IMG/VR virus record: IMGVR_UViG_3300009124_000038
Span: 1 to 38,236 of that record
Direction: 5' to 3' (one strand)
DNA length: 38,236 nt
DNA from: a virus
A model generated the notes under the pieces. It did not search any database and was not told the origin of the DNA. It saw only the letters and a list, made by a program, of their open reading frames with translations. Shown here in pieces: positions 28,048 to 36,836 of this stretch (within the stretch, counting starts at the first letter, position 1; every line of letters begins with the position of its first letter). Position numbers and translations under genes: made by a program.

Positions 28048-29334
28048 ATGATGGGATTTCCTAAATACCCCGGCTTGCTTGGAATGGGCATGAACCCAAT
28101 GGCTCCTGCTCCCGCTGGCGTACCGGGGGCCGCAATGGGGTCGGCAGTTCGGCCTAGAATGACGCCTGCGCCTATCTCAACGGCTACCCCTGCTTACATT
28201 GCCCCAGAACAATCTCCTGCTTACGTTACCCCAGAGCCATCTCGCTCTCGCGGACTGCTGGATGTATTAGGCGGGGCCATGTCAGACCCTCAATCATTTG
28301 CCGATATTATGAACACCCTCGCGGTAGGATTTAGCGGAATGACACTAAACGGGCAAGGCCCGATGACTCAACTGGCTATGGCTAACCTTGCGGAGTCTAG
28401 GAAGCGCAGGCAGTCAGGTCGAGAGACAAAGCAGTATGTTGATTACCTAGTAGGTCAGGGGGTAATTGACGAATCTCAGGCCGCGCAACTTATCAAGTCC
28501 CCGCGACTTGCCGCCGCTCTGACTCAGGGCGCTATTGGTGCGCAGTTTAGAGCGCCACAAAAACCTTCTGCTTTCATGGAGAAGGTACTGCTTCTTAGAG
28601 GAGCTAATCCAAATCTTTCAATGGAAGAGGCCGTAGACCGCGTTCTGTCTTCTGGCGGGACAACCATTGACCTTGGCGACAAGGGTAAGTCAGCGATGTA
28701 CGGTGCGGCAGGCAAGCTGTTTGCAGAGCAAGACTACAAGCAAATACAAGCCGCCCAAAAAGCTGTCGGAAGCATTAAAGACTTGGATGAGGTGTACCGA
28801 GTGCTGGATTCGGGACAGCCTATCACTGGTATGTTCGATCAGTTTAGGTTGCAGATGGCTCGCGCTATGGACTTCTTTGGTAATGACCAAAAAGCCGCAC
28901 AGCAGGCAACAGATACTCAGCTTCTCAACGCGCTTTTGGGTTCAGATGTGTTCGACGCTATCGCCGCACTGGGCATTGGCGCAAGAGGCTTGGATACGCC
29001 AGCAGAGCGAGAGTTCTTGCGATCAGTTATGACTGGTACAACCGCCATGACGCCCGAGGCAATCCGCCAGTTGACTGACATTAGACGGAAGGCGCTTGTA
29101 AGGGCGATTGATCAGTACAACACAAATCTAGGGGCGGGCAATTACAGCTACCTTGAGAATATGGGACTGCGAAACTTTGAGCCAGTAGAGGCTCCGGTTT
29201 ACACCAAGCCGCAAGCAAAGCAGGCTACGGTTAGCGGTAATACAGTTACCTTGCCTAACGGCGAGCAGAAAATTCTTCCAAGCCCAGACGCGGCACAACA
29301 GTACGCTGACAGGTTTAACAGCAGAGCAAGATAA
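28048..29334 (+). CDS. Putative internal virion / DNA-ejection protein
   Basis: A 428-aa protein. The first 65 residues are Pro/Ala-rich and disordered (MNPMAPAPAGVPGAA...), followed by helical domains (SFADIMNTLAVGFSGMTLN, YVDYLVGQGVIDESQAAQLI, VRRIDQYN-type). No enzymatic motif. It lies between the S74-tailed protein and another virion-type gene upstream of the portal, where P22-like phages carry their ejection proteins (gp7, gp20, gp16). I infer an ejection role; sequence alone does not prove it. Confidence 0.55.
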   Translation: MMGFPKYPGLLGMGMNPMAPAPAGVPGAAMGSAVRPRMTPAPISTATPAYIAPEQSPAYVTPEPSRSRGLLDVLGGAMSDPQSFADIMNTLAVGFSGMTLNGQGPMTQLAMANLAESRKRRQSGRETKQYVDYLVGQGVIDESQAAQLIKSPRLAAALTQGAIGAQFRAPQKPSAFMEKVLLLRGANPNLSMEEAVDRVLSSGGTTIDLGDKGKSAMYGAAGKLFAEQDYKQIQAAQKAVGSIKDLDEVYRVLDSGQPITGMFDQFRLQMARAMDFFGNDQKAAQQATDTQLLNALLGSDVFDAIAALGIGARGLDTPAEREFLRSVMTGTTAMTPEAIRQLTDIRRKALVRAIDQYNTNLGAGNYSYLENMGLRNFEPVEAPVYTKPQAKQATVSGNTVTLPNGEQKILPSPDAAQQYADRFNSRAR

Positions 29335-30707
29335 TGACTGAAGCTGAATTTATCGCCCAGCTTGACCAAGAGTTTGGTGTAGAGTTTATACCCAAAACAA
29401 ACTTGGCAATTACTACGCCGAGGGAGCAGTACTCTGCTGAGGGCGCTATGGCGAACATAGGCCCGTCTGCCGCACAGTATGGCTTAGACCTAATGGCATT
29501 CACAGACCCTCAACTTATGGTCGAAGGCGTCAAGCTAATGTTTACCGGAGAAGGGCTTGATGCGCTTAAAGGGTTTTACGATGAGCGATACGGTAGCCCC
29601 TACAGCGCATTGAGAACTGCGTATACTGACCCGGTTGGATTTCTTAGCGATGTCTCTCTTGTCGGCCTGCCAGTGAACGTCTTGGGAAAGCTTACCAAGC
29701 TGGCGGCTACTAGCGCAAAAATGCCGAGCATTGTGCAAGCCGGTGAAGTTGTTAGAAAAATTGGCGATGTGGCTGAGGGTCTTGACCCAGTATCAGCGGC
29801 AGTGACCGGGGGATTAGGTGCGCTTTCTAACATCCCCGGAATCCGGTCATTCCCAGAGTCTGAGTATGAAACGGGCCTGAAGATGGGAACGTCTCCCCAC
29901 ACAAGGATGGGTGACCGCCGCGTAAGGTCAGAGGTTATCGACACGCTTTTGCAGGAGCAAGTTCCGCTGACTCCTGAAGGGCTGGTTAAGTTAACCAAGG
30001 TCATTGACACAAACACTGATGAGTTAGAGCGTCTGGTAAATGTTGCAGAGCAGTCTGGCAAGATGATCCCCATTAACGATGTCCTGATTCCGCTAAAGGC
30101 ACTACACAAGCAGTTGAGTGACCCTAAAACGAATCCCTTGGCAACTGATCATGCCGCAGTTATTGAAGACTACGCGATGAGTTGGTTAAGTGATCTTGGC
30201 CCAGTCAGGGAGCTTACGCCAAACCAAGTACTGGAGCTTAGAAGAAACTTAGATAAGCAAATTAACTGGAACAGCGTACCGACTGTTGAGCCTCCGATTG
30301 CAAAACAAATCACAGAGGAGGTTGCCTCTGGTGCGCGTGAGGCGCTGAGAGAAACCGTTGATGATTACGCTCCGACTGGTAGAAACATCTCTAAGCTGTT
30401 GACTGCCGAAGAAGCGTTGACCCGCGCTGTTAATAGGCTGAGTCAAAACCAAACAATAGGTTTAAAACAAACAATAGGAGCGGCGGCAGGTGCGGGCGTT
30501 GCATTAACCGGAGAGTCGATTGAGCAACTGGCTGGCTTGCTAATTGCTGGGGGGTCACTGCTTGCTAGTCCCGCTAACAAGCAAAGGGTAGCTCGCCTTA
30601 TTTACCAGCACCGTGGGCTTACTAATGATCAGAAAAGAACCCTGCTAGGTATTGTGGCATCTCAAGCAGGCCCAACAGCACAAAGAATTGAAGAGGGTCG
30701 TGAGTAA
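29334..30707 (+). CDS. Putative internal virion protein with C-terminal hydrophobic region
   Basis: A 457-residue protein, mostly helical and acidic, with a Gly/Ala-rich hydrophobic stretch near the end (TIGAAAGAGVALTG and LAGLLIAGGSLLAS, residues about 385-425) that could insert into the host membrane during ejection. It begins at the final base of the previous stop codon and overlaps the portal start. It is the last of four co-oriented, tightly packed genes before the portal, in the place used by ejection proteins of P22-type podoviruses. No recognisable enzymatic residues are present. Confidence 0.55.
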   Translation: MTEAEFIAQLDQEFGVEFIPKTNLAITTPREQYSAEGAMANIGPSAAQYGLDLMAFTDPQLMVEGVKLMFTGEGLDALKGFYDERYGSPYSALRTAYTDPVGFLSDVSLVGLPVNVLGKLTKLAATSAKMPSIVQAGEVVRKIGDVAEGLDPVSAAVTGGLGALSNIPGIRSFPESEYETGLKMGTSPHTRMGDRRVRSEVIDTLLQEQVPLTPEGLVKLTKVIDTNTDELERLVNVAEQSGKMIPINDVLIPLKALHKQLSDPKTNPLATDHAAVIEDYAMSWLSDLGPVRELTPNQVLELRRNLDKQINWNSVPTVEPPIAKQITEEVASGAREALRETVDDYAPTGRNISKLLTAEEALTRAVNRLSQNQTIGLKQTIGAAAGAGVALTGESIEQLAGLLIAGGSLLASPANKQRVARLIYQHRGLTNDQKRTLLGIVASQAGPTAQRIEEGRE

Positions 30708-32797
30708 TGCTCAAGCCGATGACTGAGTTAGAGATTGAATCCATCGCCCGCGATGCAGTGTCGGATGCGGTAGATTTTGTCGAGTCAGAGATTGCCGAAG
30801 ACCGGATCAAGGCCCAGCGGTATTTTGACGGTGAGGTTGATATTGGCGAAGAGGAAGGCCGATCCAAGGTGGTCGCTACAAAGGTACGCGATACCGTCCG
30901 CGCCATCAAGCCCTCTCTGATGCGGGTGTTCCTGTCTACCGACAAGCCAGTTGAGTATGTGCCTCGCGGCCCAGAGGATGTGTCTCTGGCGGAGCAGGCC
31001 ACCGAGTATATGCACTATGTCTTCAATGAGCATAACGGATACCGCGTACTTAATGACTGCTTCCACGATGCGATGGTCAAGAAGGTCGGCATTGCTAAGG
31101 TGTACTGGGACACCTACGAGGAGCAAGAGGTTTACGATTTCCAAAACGTGAGCGAGATGGAAATCAGCATCATCCTGCAAGATGACAACATTGAGATCAT
31201 TGAGCAGGAGATGGTTGTTGAGGCTCAGTTAGACCCCATGAGCGGGCTAGAGGTTGAGCCAGCTTCATACAACCTAAAGGTGGCAAAGACCCGCGAAGAG
31301 GGCAAGCTGTGCATTGAGTCAGTACCCCCAGAAGAATTTTTTGTAGACCGAAACGCCCGCAGTCTGGAAGAGGCGTACTGTGTTGCGCACCGCACCGATA
31401 TGCGAATTGGTGAGCTTATTGAGATGGGCTTTGACTATGAAGAGGTTAAAGACCTGTCTGGTCTTCAGCACTCTGACACATTCTCCGAAGTAGAGGAGTT
31501 TGAGCGCAGGGGCTACGAAGAAGACTATCAAGAGGAAGATATTAAAGACCCCTCAATGCGGCTTGTTGCTGTCACTGAGGTGTACATGGATATAGATGTT
31601 AACGGCACTGGTATTCCACAGCCTCACAGAGTCTTGATGGGCGGCAACCGCTACAAGCTACTTTCATATGAGCCATGCGGACACATTCCGTTTGCGGTAT
31701 TTGAAGTAGACCCAGAGCCGCATACCTTCTACGGGCGGTCAGTTGCTGATCTGATTATTAATGATCAGGATGCTTCTACCGCGATGCTCCGAGGGGTACT
31801 CGACAATGTAGCCCTTACCAATTCGCCGCGTCTGGAAGTCTTAGATTCGGCGGTCAATATCCAAGACCTTTTGAATAATGAGATTGGTGGCATCATCCGC
31901 GTTAAACAGACAGGAGCCGTAGTCCCACAGGCTGTTCCGTTTGTCGCTGGGCAGACGCTGACGGCACTTCAGTACATGGATCAAGAGATCGAAGGCAAGA
32001 CGGGCGTCACCAAGGCGTCTAGTGGCCTTTCTCCTGACGCGCTTCAGTCGACTACAGCGGCGGCAGTTAACGCCACCGTACAAGCGCAGGCTGGTCAGAT
32101 TGAAGTCATGGCCCGCAACCTAGCGGAAGGCGGTATGCGTCAGATGTTCAAGCTGATGCTGAAGGTTATGGTAGAGAACGTAGAAGAGGAACAGATGATG
32201 CGCCTCTCCGGTCAAAACTATCAGCCTATTGACCCGCGCTCTTGGAACACGAGCATGGACGTTACTGTAAACGTAGGGCTAGGTACTGGTCGTGAGGAGC
32301 AAAAGCAAGCGGCCTTGGCTTCAGCGTTCCAAATTCAAACGCAGATCATTCAGAACTTTGGCTTGTCGAATGGCATGGTGTCGTTAACGCAAATTAGAAA
32401 CACCCTATCCGATATGTTGGCCCTTAACGGTATTAGAAATGCTAACCGCTACTTTATGCCGATGGATCAGCAGACAGAGCAAATGCTTGTACAGCAAGCT
32501 CAACAGGCACAGCAACAGCAGGGACAGCCGCAAGACGCGCAGGCGCAGGCATACCTTCAGGCCGAGGCAATGAAGACTCAGGCTAAGACGCAAACTGACA
32601 TGGCTAAGATTCAGGCCCAACAGCAAAAAGATCAGTTTAAGTTGCAGTTAGACGCTACTAGGGCGGCGGCAGATGATGATCTAGCTAGGGACAAGATGGA
32701 TCAAGACCTACTCGTTAGTGCCGCAGAGATTATTGGTAAGTACGGCACTTCAGTAGATGTCGAGCGCATTAAGCAGATGCAGAACGCGCCTAGATGA
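30707..32797 (+). CDS. Portal protein, P22-like podovirus type
   Basis: A 696-aa portal that forms the dodecameric channel for DNA entry and exit. The N-terminal part (RSKVVATKVRDTVRAIKPSLMRVF, EYVPRGPEDVSLAEQATEYMHYVFNEHNGYRVLNDCFHDAMVKKVGIAKVYWD) matches the core of large podovirus portals. Later FEVDPEPHTFYGRSVADLI and the long Gln/Ala helical barrel at the C-terminus (QAQQAQQQQGQPQDAQAQAY) are typical. Length and order (portal, small ORF, scaffold, capsid) fit. The neighbouring scaffold and capsid genes complete the procapsid set. Confidence 0.85.
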   Translation: MLKPMTELEIESIARDAVSDAVDFVESEIAEDRIKAQRYFDGEVDIGEEEGRSKVVATKVRDTVRAIKPSLMRVFLSTDKPVEYVPRGPEDVSLAEQATEYMHYVFNEHNGYRVLNDCFHDAMVKKVGIAKVYWDTYEEQEVYDFQNVSEMEISIILQDDNIEIIEQEMVVEAQLDPMSGLEVEPASYNLKVAKTREEGKLCIESVPPEEFFVDRNARSLEEAYCVAHRTDMRIGELIEMGFDYEEVKDLSGLQHSDTFSEVEEFERRGYEEDYQEEDIKDPSMRLVAVTEVYMDIDVNGTGIPQPHRVLMGGNRYKLLSYEPCGHIPFAVFEVDPEPHTFYGRSVADLIINDQDASTAMLRGVLDNVALTNSPRLEVLDSAVNIQDLLNNEIGGIIRVKQTGAVVPQAVPFVAGQTLTALQYMDQEIEGKTGVTKASSGLSPDALQSTTAAAVNATVQAQAGQIEVMARNLAEGGMRQMFKLMLKVMVENVEEEQMMRLSGQNYQPIDPRSWNTSMDVTVNVGLGTGREEQKQAALASAFQIQTQIIQNFGLSNGMVSLTQIRNTLSDMLALNGIRNANRYFMPMDQQTEQMLVQQAQQAQQQQGQPQDAQAQAYLQAEAMKTQAKTQTDMAKIQAQQQKDQFKLQLDATRAAADDDLARDKMDQDLLVSAAEIIGKYGTSVDVERIKQMQNAPR

Positions 32798-33060
32798 ACA
32801 TAAAAGACAAAGCCGCAGGGATTAGACGCTTGCGGGACGATGAGACATTCAAAGGTCTTGTTGAAGATGTTAGGGGAGAGCAGGTAACTGTCTTCCTTAA
32901 TCCGCACTCCTCAGAAGAGGAACGGATGGAAGCGCACCATATCGTTTGTGCGCTGGAGAAGATCGAAGATCGGATGTCCACCATTCTTTCAGATGAGGCG
33001 ATTTTTGATAAGCAACAAGAGAGAGGTTTAGCACCGTGGAAACGACTGACCAAGAAGTGA
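32794..33060 (+). CDS. Small conserved protein between portal and scaffold
   Basis: An 88-aa protein, acidic and helical (NIKDKAAGIRRLRDDETFKGLVEDVRGEQVTVFLNPHSSEEERMEAHHIVCALEKIEDRM). I know similar unnamed short proteins in this position in marine podoviruses, but no function is established. The start overlaps the portal stop (ATGA) and its end overlaps the scaffold start. It probably assists head assembly. Confidence 0.65.
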   Translation: MNIKDKAAGIRRLRDDETFKGLVEDVRGEQVTVFLNPHSSEEERMEAHHIVCALEKIEDRMSTILSDEAIFDKQQERGLAPWKRLTKK

Positions 33061-34007
33061 CATTCGATGGGACTATAGAATCTGCACTGACCGGATTACT
33101 AAGACCAGAGGAGCCAGAGGTAGAAGAGGCCGCCGCTGAGGCAGACGCCGAAGAAGCCGAAGAGGAATCTGAAGTTGAAGAAGTCGAGGCTAGTGATGAT
33201 AGTGAAGAAGACGTAGAAGAGGAATACGAAGACGCTGAAGAAGCGGAGGACGAAGCCCCTGAATTATTCACCGTCAAAGTTGACGGAACGGAAGAGCAGG
33301 TAAGCATAGAAGACCTCAAGCGAGGATACAGCGGTCAGAAGTATGTCCAGAAGGGTATGCAGGATGCGGCCCAGCTTAAAAAGCAGGCCGAAGAAGTCTT
33401 TCATGCCCTAATGGGTGAGCGTCAAAAAATAGCGGAAGCGTACCAGATGGCTGTCTCTGACAGCGGACTGCCGCGCCCGCCAAGGGAACCAAATCGAGAG
33501 CAGTTTGAGTCTGACCCAATAGGTTTTATGGAAGCCAAGCTGAAGTACGATGAGGACAAAGCTGAATACGATGGCAAGATGACAGAGTTTCAGCAGTTGG
33601 CACAGCAACAGTCGCAGGCGACTATGCAAGCCCAACACGCTTATTTAGAGCGAGAGATGGAGACGCTGAAGACTCTAGTTCCTGAGTTTGCTGATCCGGA
33701 AAAAGCCTCTCAAGCCCGTGACCGTCTAGTGACGATGGGTCAAGAGATTTACGGCTATGAACCGGGAGAGATTTCGTCTGTTATGGATCACCGGGCAATC
33801 CGAGTCCTGCATGACGCGATCAAGTATCAGGAATTAAAGTCTGGCAAACAGCAAGCAGAGCGAAAAGCAAAGCCAAAGGCGAAGCGAGTAGTGAAGGCTG
33901 GGGCCAAGAAAACAGCATCCAATTCTCAAGCAACTAAGCAAACTAGATCGAAACTGAGGCGCTCCGGAAGGGTAGAGGATGCGCTTGATTTAATCCTTAA
34001 ACAATGA
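33036..34007 (+). CDS. Capsid scaffolding protein
   Basis: A 323-aa protein with a very acidic stretch at residues about 25-75 (dozens of Glu and Asp), a long helical middle with QQLAQQQSQ-type coiled coil, and a very basic C-terminus (KAKPKAKRVVKAGAKKTASN then KQTRSKLRRSGR) before a short hydrophobic end. This acidic-helical-basic plan just upstream of the capsid gene is that of SU10/P22-type scaffolding proteins, whose basic tail binds the capsid protein. The start is GTG 33036 with GAGAGG upstream. Eleven bases separate it from the capsid start. Confidence 0.72.
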   Translation: METTDQEVTFDGTIESALTGLLRPEEPEVEEAAAEADAEEAEEESEVEEVEASDDSEEDVEEEYEDAEEAEDEAPELFTVKVDGTEEQVSIEDLKRGYSGQKYVQKGMQDAAQLKKQAEEVFHALMGERQKIAEAYQMAVSDSGLPRPPREPNREQFESDPIGFMEAKLKYDEDKAEYDGKMTEFQQLAQQQSQATMQAQHAYLEREMETLKTLVPEFADPEKASQARDRLVTMGQEIYGYEPGEISSVMDHRAIRVLHDAIKYQELKSGKQQAERKAKPKAKRVVKAGAKKTASNSQATKQTRSKLRRSGRVEDALDLILKQ

Positions 34008-34018
34008 GGTAACTAGAC

Positions 34019-34966
34019 ATGGCACAGGCCACTAACACTTTTGACAGCTATGATGCTGTTGGTATCCGAGAGGACTTGGAGGACGTAATCTATGATGTGT
34101 CCCCCGAAGAAACTCCTTTCTATTCAAAGTGCGGCAAAGTAAAGGCCGCTAACACTCTGCATGAGTGGCAAACGGACGCACTGCGCTCCTCAACCACCAA
34201 TGCGCACATCGAAGGCGATGCGACATCTGCTGATGCCCGTACCGCTACGACTCGCTTGGGCAACTACACCCAGATTTTCAAGAACGCAGTGGTCATTCCT
34301 GACACTGATGAAGGTTTGGTAAAAGCGGGCCGAGCGAAGGAAATCGCTTACCAAGTCCTGAAGACTGCAAAAGAGCAGAAGCTGGACATCGAAAAGGCAC
34401 TGTTTGACAACAATGCCCGTGTAGCTGGTAGCTCCTCTGCGGCCCGCGAGTTGGCAGGCGCTCCTTCTTGGATCATAACCAACATTGATGAGGCTAGTGA
34501 CGCTACTGCCGCTACTGGCGATGGTACTGACGCTCGCACTGACGGTACTGCGGCGGCGTTCTCTCAAGCTCGCTTTGATAACGTCATGCAGTCAATCTGG
34601 GAGTCAGGCGGCAACCCTGATTCTGTTTATCTGTCAGCCTTCCAGATGAACGTGGCACTGGGTTTCACTGGTAACAACAACCAGCGAAGCACTATCCGCG
34701 CTGAAGATGAGCGTGTTATCAAGCACATGGACGTTTACGTTACTCCTTGGGGTACTGTTGAGTTTGTACCTTCACGCGAGAACCGTGGCAAAGATGTGTT
34801 TGTCATGCAGGATGATATGTGGGCAGTTGGCGTTCTGCGCCCCACCAAGAACGTGGCTCTTGCCAAAACTGGCGATGCAACCACCCGACAGGTGACCACA
34901 GAACTGACGCTTATCTGCAAAAATGAAAAGGCGTCTGGCGCTGTGTTTGATTGCACCACCTCCTAA
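34019..34966 (+). CDS. Major capsid protein, SU10-like (DUF5309 family)
   Basis: A 315-aa HK97-fold capsid subunit. The N-terminus (NTFDSYDAVGIREDLEDVIYDVSPEETPFYSKCGK) is the signature of the SU10-like / DUF5309 capsid family. Later segments (FKNAVVIPDTDEGLVKAG, AREIAYQVL-type, ALFDNNARVAGSSSAARELAGAPSWI, DNVMQSIWESGGNPDSVYLSAFQ, DVYVTPWGTVEFVPSREN) match along the length. Codons look highly favoured, as expected for a very abundant protein. A strong terminator follows 8 bases after the stop, as is usual for capsid genes. It is intact. Confidence 0.92.
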   Translation: MAQATNTFDSYDAVGIREDLEDVIYDVSPEETPFYSKCGKVKAANTLHEWQTDALRSSTTNAHIEGDATSADARTATTRLGNYTQIFKNAVVIPDTDEGLVKAGRAKEIAYQVLKTAKEQKLDIEKALFDNNARVAGSSSAARELAGAPSWIITNIDEASDATAATGDGTDARTDGTAAAFSQARFDNVMQSIWESGGNPDSVYLSAFQMNVALGFTGNNNQRSTIRAEDERVIKHMDVYVTPWGTVEFVPSRENRGKDVFVMQDDMWAVGVLRPTKNVALAKTGDATTRQVTTELTLICKNEKASGAVFDCTTS

Positions 34967-34974
34967 GTAAGACA

Positions 34975-34997
34975 GGGGGCTACGGCCCCCTTTTCTT
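34975..34997 (+). terminator. Rho-independent terminator after capsid gene
   Basis: GGGGGC (34975-34980), loop TACG, GCCCCC (34985-34990), then TTTTCTT. It ends the capsid transcript eight bases after the stop codon. It is the clearest terminator in the window. Confidence 0.88.
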
Positions 34998-35006
34998 GAG
35001 GCTACG

Positions 35007-35294
35007 ATGAAGACAAAAGAAAAGTTTGTTGACCTTGACGGGACAAAGTTTGGAATCTTGAAAGAGTACGACAACAGCGCGTACCTTGAGAGAAATCAAG
35101 CACTGCGATCTCAGGGTCTTGGAAAGACCAATGACTCTTGGTGTGTTGGCTCAATACCAATGCACGTTTTGTCCCAATGGATGAAAGAAGAGGGTATTTC
35201 TTGGGATGATGCAGAGGGCCGCAAGAAGCTAATCCTAAAAAAACTGAATGATCCCGACTTTAAAAAGTTACGGATTGTCGAGGGCAGAATCTGA
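35007..35294 (+). CDS. Small protein after capsid terminator
   Basis: A 95-aa protein (MKTKEKFVDLDGTKFGILKEYDNSAYLERNQALRSQGLGKTNDSW..., WMKEEGISWDDAEGRKKLILKKLNDPDFKKLRI). It resembles short phage proteins found downstream of capsid genes, but I know no function. There is no membrane or signal segment. It must be read through the terminator or from a promoter I cannot see. Its stop overlaps the next ATG. Confidence 0.65.
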   Translation: MKTKEKFVDLDGTKFGILKEYDNSAYLERNQALRSQGLGKTNDSWCVGSIPMHVLSQWMKEEGISWDDAEGRKKLILKKLNDPDFKKLRIVEGRI

Positions 35295-35422
35295 TGCCAG
35301 TGTCTAAGGCTCCTAATGGGAAGTACCGAATAGGTGGCGGTAGGGCTATGTATAAAAGCCGCACTGCCGCAATGCGGGCATACAAAGCGTATTTAGCAAA
35401 ACAGCGTGGGGGTAAAAAATGA
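35294..35422 (+). CDS. Tiny basic protein (42 aa)
   Basis: A 42-aa ORF read directly: it begins MPVSKAPNGKYRIGGGRAMY and ends AYLAKQRGGKK, with a Lys/Arg-rich helix between. The ATG overlaps the preceding stop, and the stop (ATGA) overlaps the lipoprotein start, which supports it being real. Short proteins of the form 'AP.GKYRIG.G.a.Y.sr..A..AY.AYLAK' are common in marine phage genomes near head genes. The role is unknown; basic charge suggests nucleic-acid contact. Confidence 0.66.
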   Translation: MPVSKAPNGKYRIGGGRAMYKSRTAAMRAYKAYLAKQRGGKK

Positions 35423-36240
35423 AAGCTATCTTGAGTATTTTATGTGCGGTGTTGGTTGCGGGTTGCGCATCAAGCACCACGCAGTATTACGAAGCGGTAC
35501 AAAAAGCGGCAGAAGCTAACTCCGCCGCCGCACAATCTAAGTTCGATGCGCTGTCAAAGATTGCCGCTAGTGGCGATGGTCAGGCCGCGAGCGCCGCTGT
35601 CATGGCGTTGGCTTTGACACAGACATCTACGGTTCAGCCGATACCCCAGCAGTCAGAGGCAATTCAGTGGGCGTCAGTTTTGGCATCGCCCGTAACGTCT
35701 CTGGGTATGATGTGGATGCAAGCTGACTCAGCTAAGACGATGGCGCGTTACAACAGCAAGGCTGAACTGGCGAGAGTAGCCGCAGAGTCTAGAGACAATC
35801 AGGCGCTGTACGGTGCATTTGTAGACACGGCTTCCGCTGGCTACTCGGCACTGGGCAACGTGGACTACACTCCATTTGTTGATGGGATGGTCACACTGGG
35901 TACTGCTGGTATCGACGGCGCAGTTGATCTAGGAACGGCAGGCTTTGATTCTAACGTCACACTGGGTACGGCTGGCATTAACGGTGTTGTCGACATGGGA
36001 ACTGTCGGAGTTAATGGCGTAGTGGATATGGGTCTGGCTGGAATTGAGGGGGTAGCCGATGTCAGCACCGTGGGGTTTGGAACTTTGCTGTCACTGGACG
36101 ATGGGAACAACGCTCTTTTGGATGGTGTATGGAGTGAGTACACTGCCGCCATCGCTGAGATTATGGCAAATGTCCCGCAAGTGATTTGTGATGTAACAAC
36201 AAACGCTGACGGCTCTGCATCTGTAAATTGCTCACCATAA
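35419..36240 (+). CDS. Lipoprotein with 11-residue tandem repeat
   Basis: A 273-aa secreted lipoprotein: the N-terminus MKAILSILCAVLVAGCASS has the signal peptide and lipobox (LVAGC, Cys 16). Residues about 20-155 are Ala/Ser-rich helix. Residues about 158-223 contain six 11-residue repeats (VTLGTAGIDGA, VDLGTAGFDSN, VTLGTAGINGV, VDMGTVGVNGV, VDMGLAGIEGV, ADVSTVGFGTL), a solenoid-like pattern. The C-terminus has two Cys, and one in CDVTTNADGSASVNC may form a disulfide. It was most likely anchored in the outer membrane, where it could block superinfection or aid release; position between head and lysis genes fits either. No homologue is recognised. Confidence 0.78.
   Translation: MKAILSILCAVLVAGCASSTTQYYEAVQKAAEANSAAAQSKFDALSKIAASGDGQAASAAVMALALTQTSTVQPIPQQSEAIQWASVLASPVTSLGMMWMQADSAKTMARYNSKAELARVAAESRDNQALYGAFVDTASAGYSALGNVDYTPFVDGMVTLGTAGIDGAVDLGTAGFDSNVTLGTAGINGVVDMGTVGVNGVVDMGLAGIEGVADVSTVGFGTLLSLDDGNNALLDGVWSEYTAAIAEIMANVPQVICDVTTNADGSASVNCSP
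35890..36087 (+). repeat. Six 33-bp tandem units in the lipoprotein gene
   Basis: Six in-frame units of 33 bases each encode the 11-residue repeats. Unit 1 and unit 3 are the most similar; units 4 and 5 share GTVGVNGV/GLAGIEGV-type cores, and unit 6 is the most drifted. The G at position 4 of each repeat is constant in the first five units. Confidence 0.85.
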
Positions 36241-36252
36241 GAGGTAAAGGTG

Positions 36253-36534
36253 ATGGCACAGGAAGAGGTATTCCTGACGCGGTTAGATCGGCTTGAGGTA
36301 AAGTTAGACAAGCTGACGGAGGCGGTAAGCGCCATCGCAAGGGTAGAAGAGAAGGTTTATTCATCTAACAAGCGGGTTGACCGTCTTGAGTACAGGATGG
36401 ATTTGATTGAGACTGACGTTGATAAGGCGAAGGAAACGATCAACAAAAATGCCCAGACCGTTAAAGCTACGGAACGATTTTTTTGGGTTGCGATTTCCGC
36501 GATTGTTTCTATCGCCGTTTACATGATGAGGTAG
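36253..36534 (+). CDS. Coiled-coil protein with C-terminal TM segment (XhlA-like)
   Basis: A 93-aa protein. The first 70 residues are heptad-like coiled coil (FLTRLDRLEVKLDKLTEAVSAIARVEEKVYSSNKRVDRLEYRMDLIETDVDKAKETI), and the last 20 form one membrane segment (FFWVAISAIVSIAVYMM). This is the layout of XhlA-type lysis accessory proteins. I use ATG 36253 with GAGG eight bases upstream; an in-frame GTG at 36250 is possible. It lies directly before the 99-aa gene and holin, so it belongs to the lysis cassette. Its left-hand copy is cut off by the start of the window. Confidence 0.7.
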   Translation: MAQEEVFLTRLDRLEVKLDKLTEAVSAIARVEEKVYSSNKRVDRLEYRMDLIETDVDKAKETINKNAQTVKATERFFWVAISAIVSIAVYMMR

Positions 36535-36536
36535 TT

Positions 36537-36836
36537 ATGGATCGGCAGAAAGATTTTGAAGTTGCAGTGCAAGTAATGGCGGAGGCTGGCGAGGCTTTTA
36601 AGGATTACGTTTACCGAGTAGGTGATGCAACGTCACAGCTTGCTAATGTGACTCTGTTGCTTGGCATGAACCCAAATGAGTCAATTAGTAGCCGCTCATA
36701 TCGATTGCGAGCTAACCCAGTTTGGAACTCTGCGCGGGTCACGATTGATCTGCTGTTTAGGCTGGCTGAGAAAGAGCATTGCAAGTCGGCGTATCTGCGT
36801 GACCTGAAACGTGCGAGCGAGATGATTAGCCAATGA
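36537..36836 (+). CDS. Conserved phage protein of unknown function beside holin (right copy)
   Basis: The right-hand copy of the 99-aa protein at 12-311. Only one residue differs by eye (LLLGMN here, LLFGMN at left). A longer frame from 36483 would run through the end of the XhlA-like gene, so ATG 36537 is the proper start, three bases after that gene's stop. Confidence 0.8.
   Translation: MDRQKDFEVAVQVMAEAGEAFKDYVYRVGDATSQLANVTLLLGMNPNESISSRSYRLRANPVWNSARVTIDLLFRLAEKEHCKSAYLRDLKRASEMISQ

Noticed and set aside
35890-36087. CRISPR-like array
   Set aside because: The units are adjacent, in frame and coding, without unique spacers; this is a protein repeat.
36483-36536. Upstream extension of the right-hand 99-aa protein
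   Set aside because: It reads through the membrane segment of the XhlA-like gene in another frame; ATG 36537 matches the left copy.
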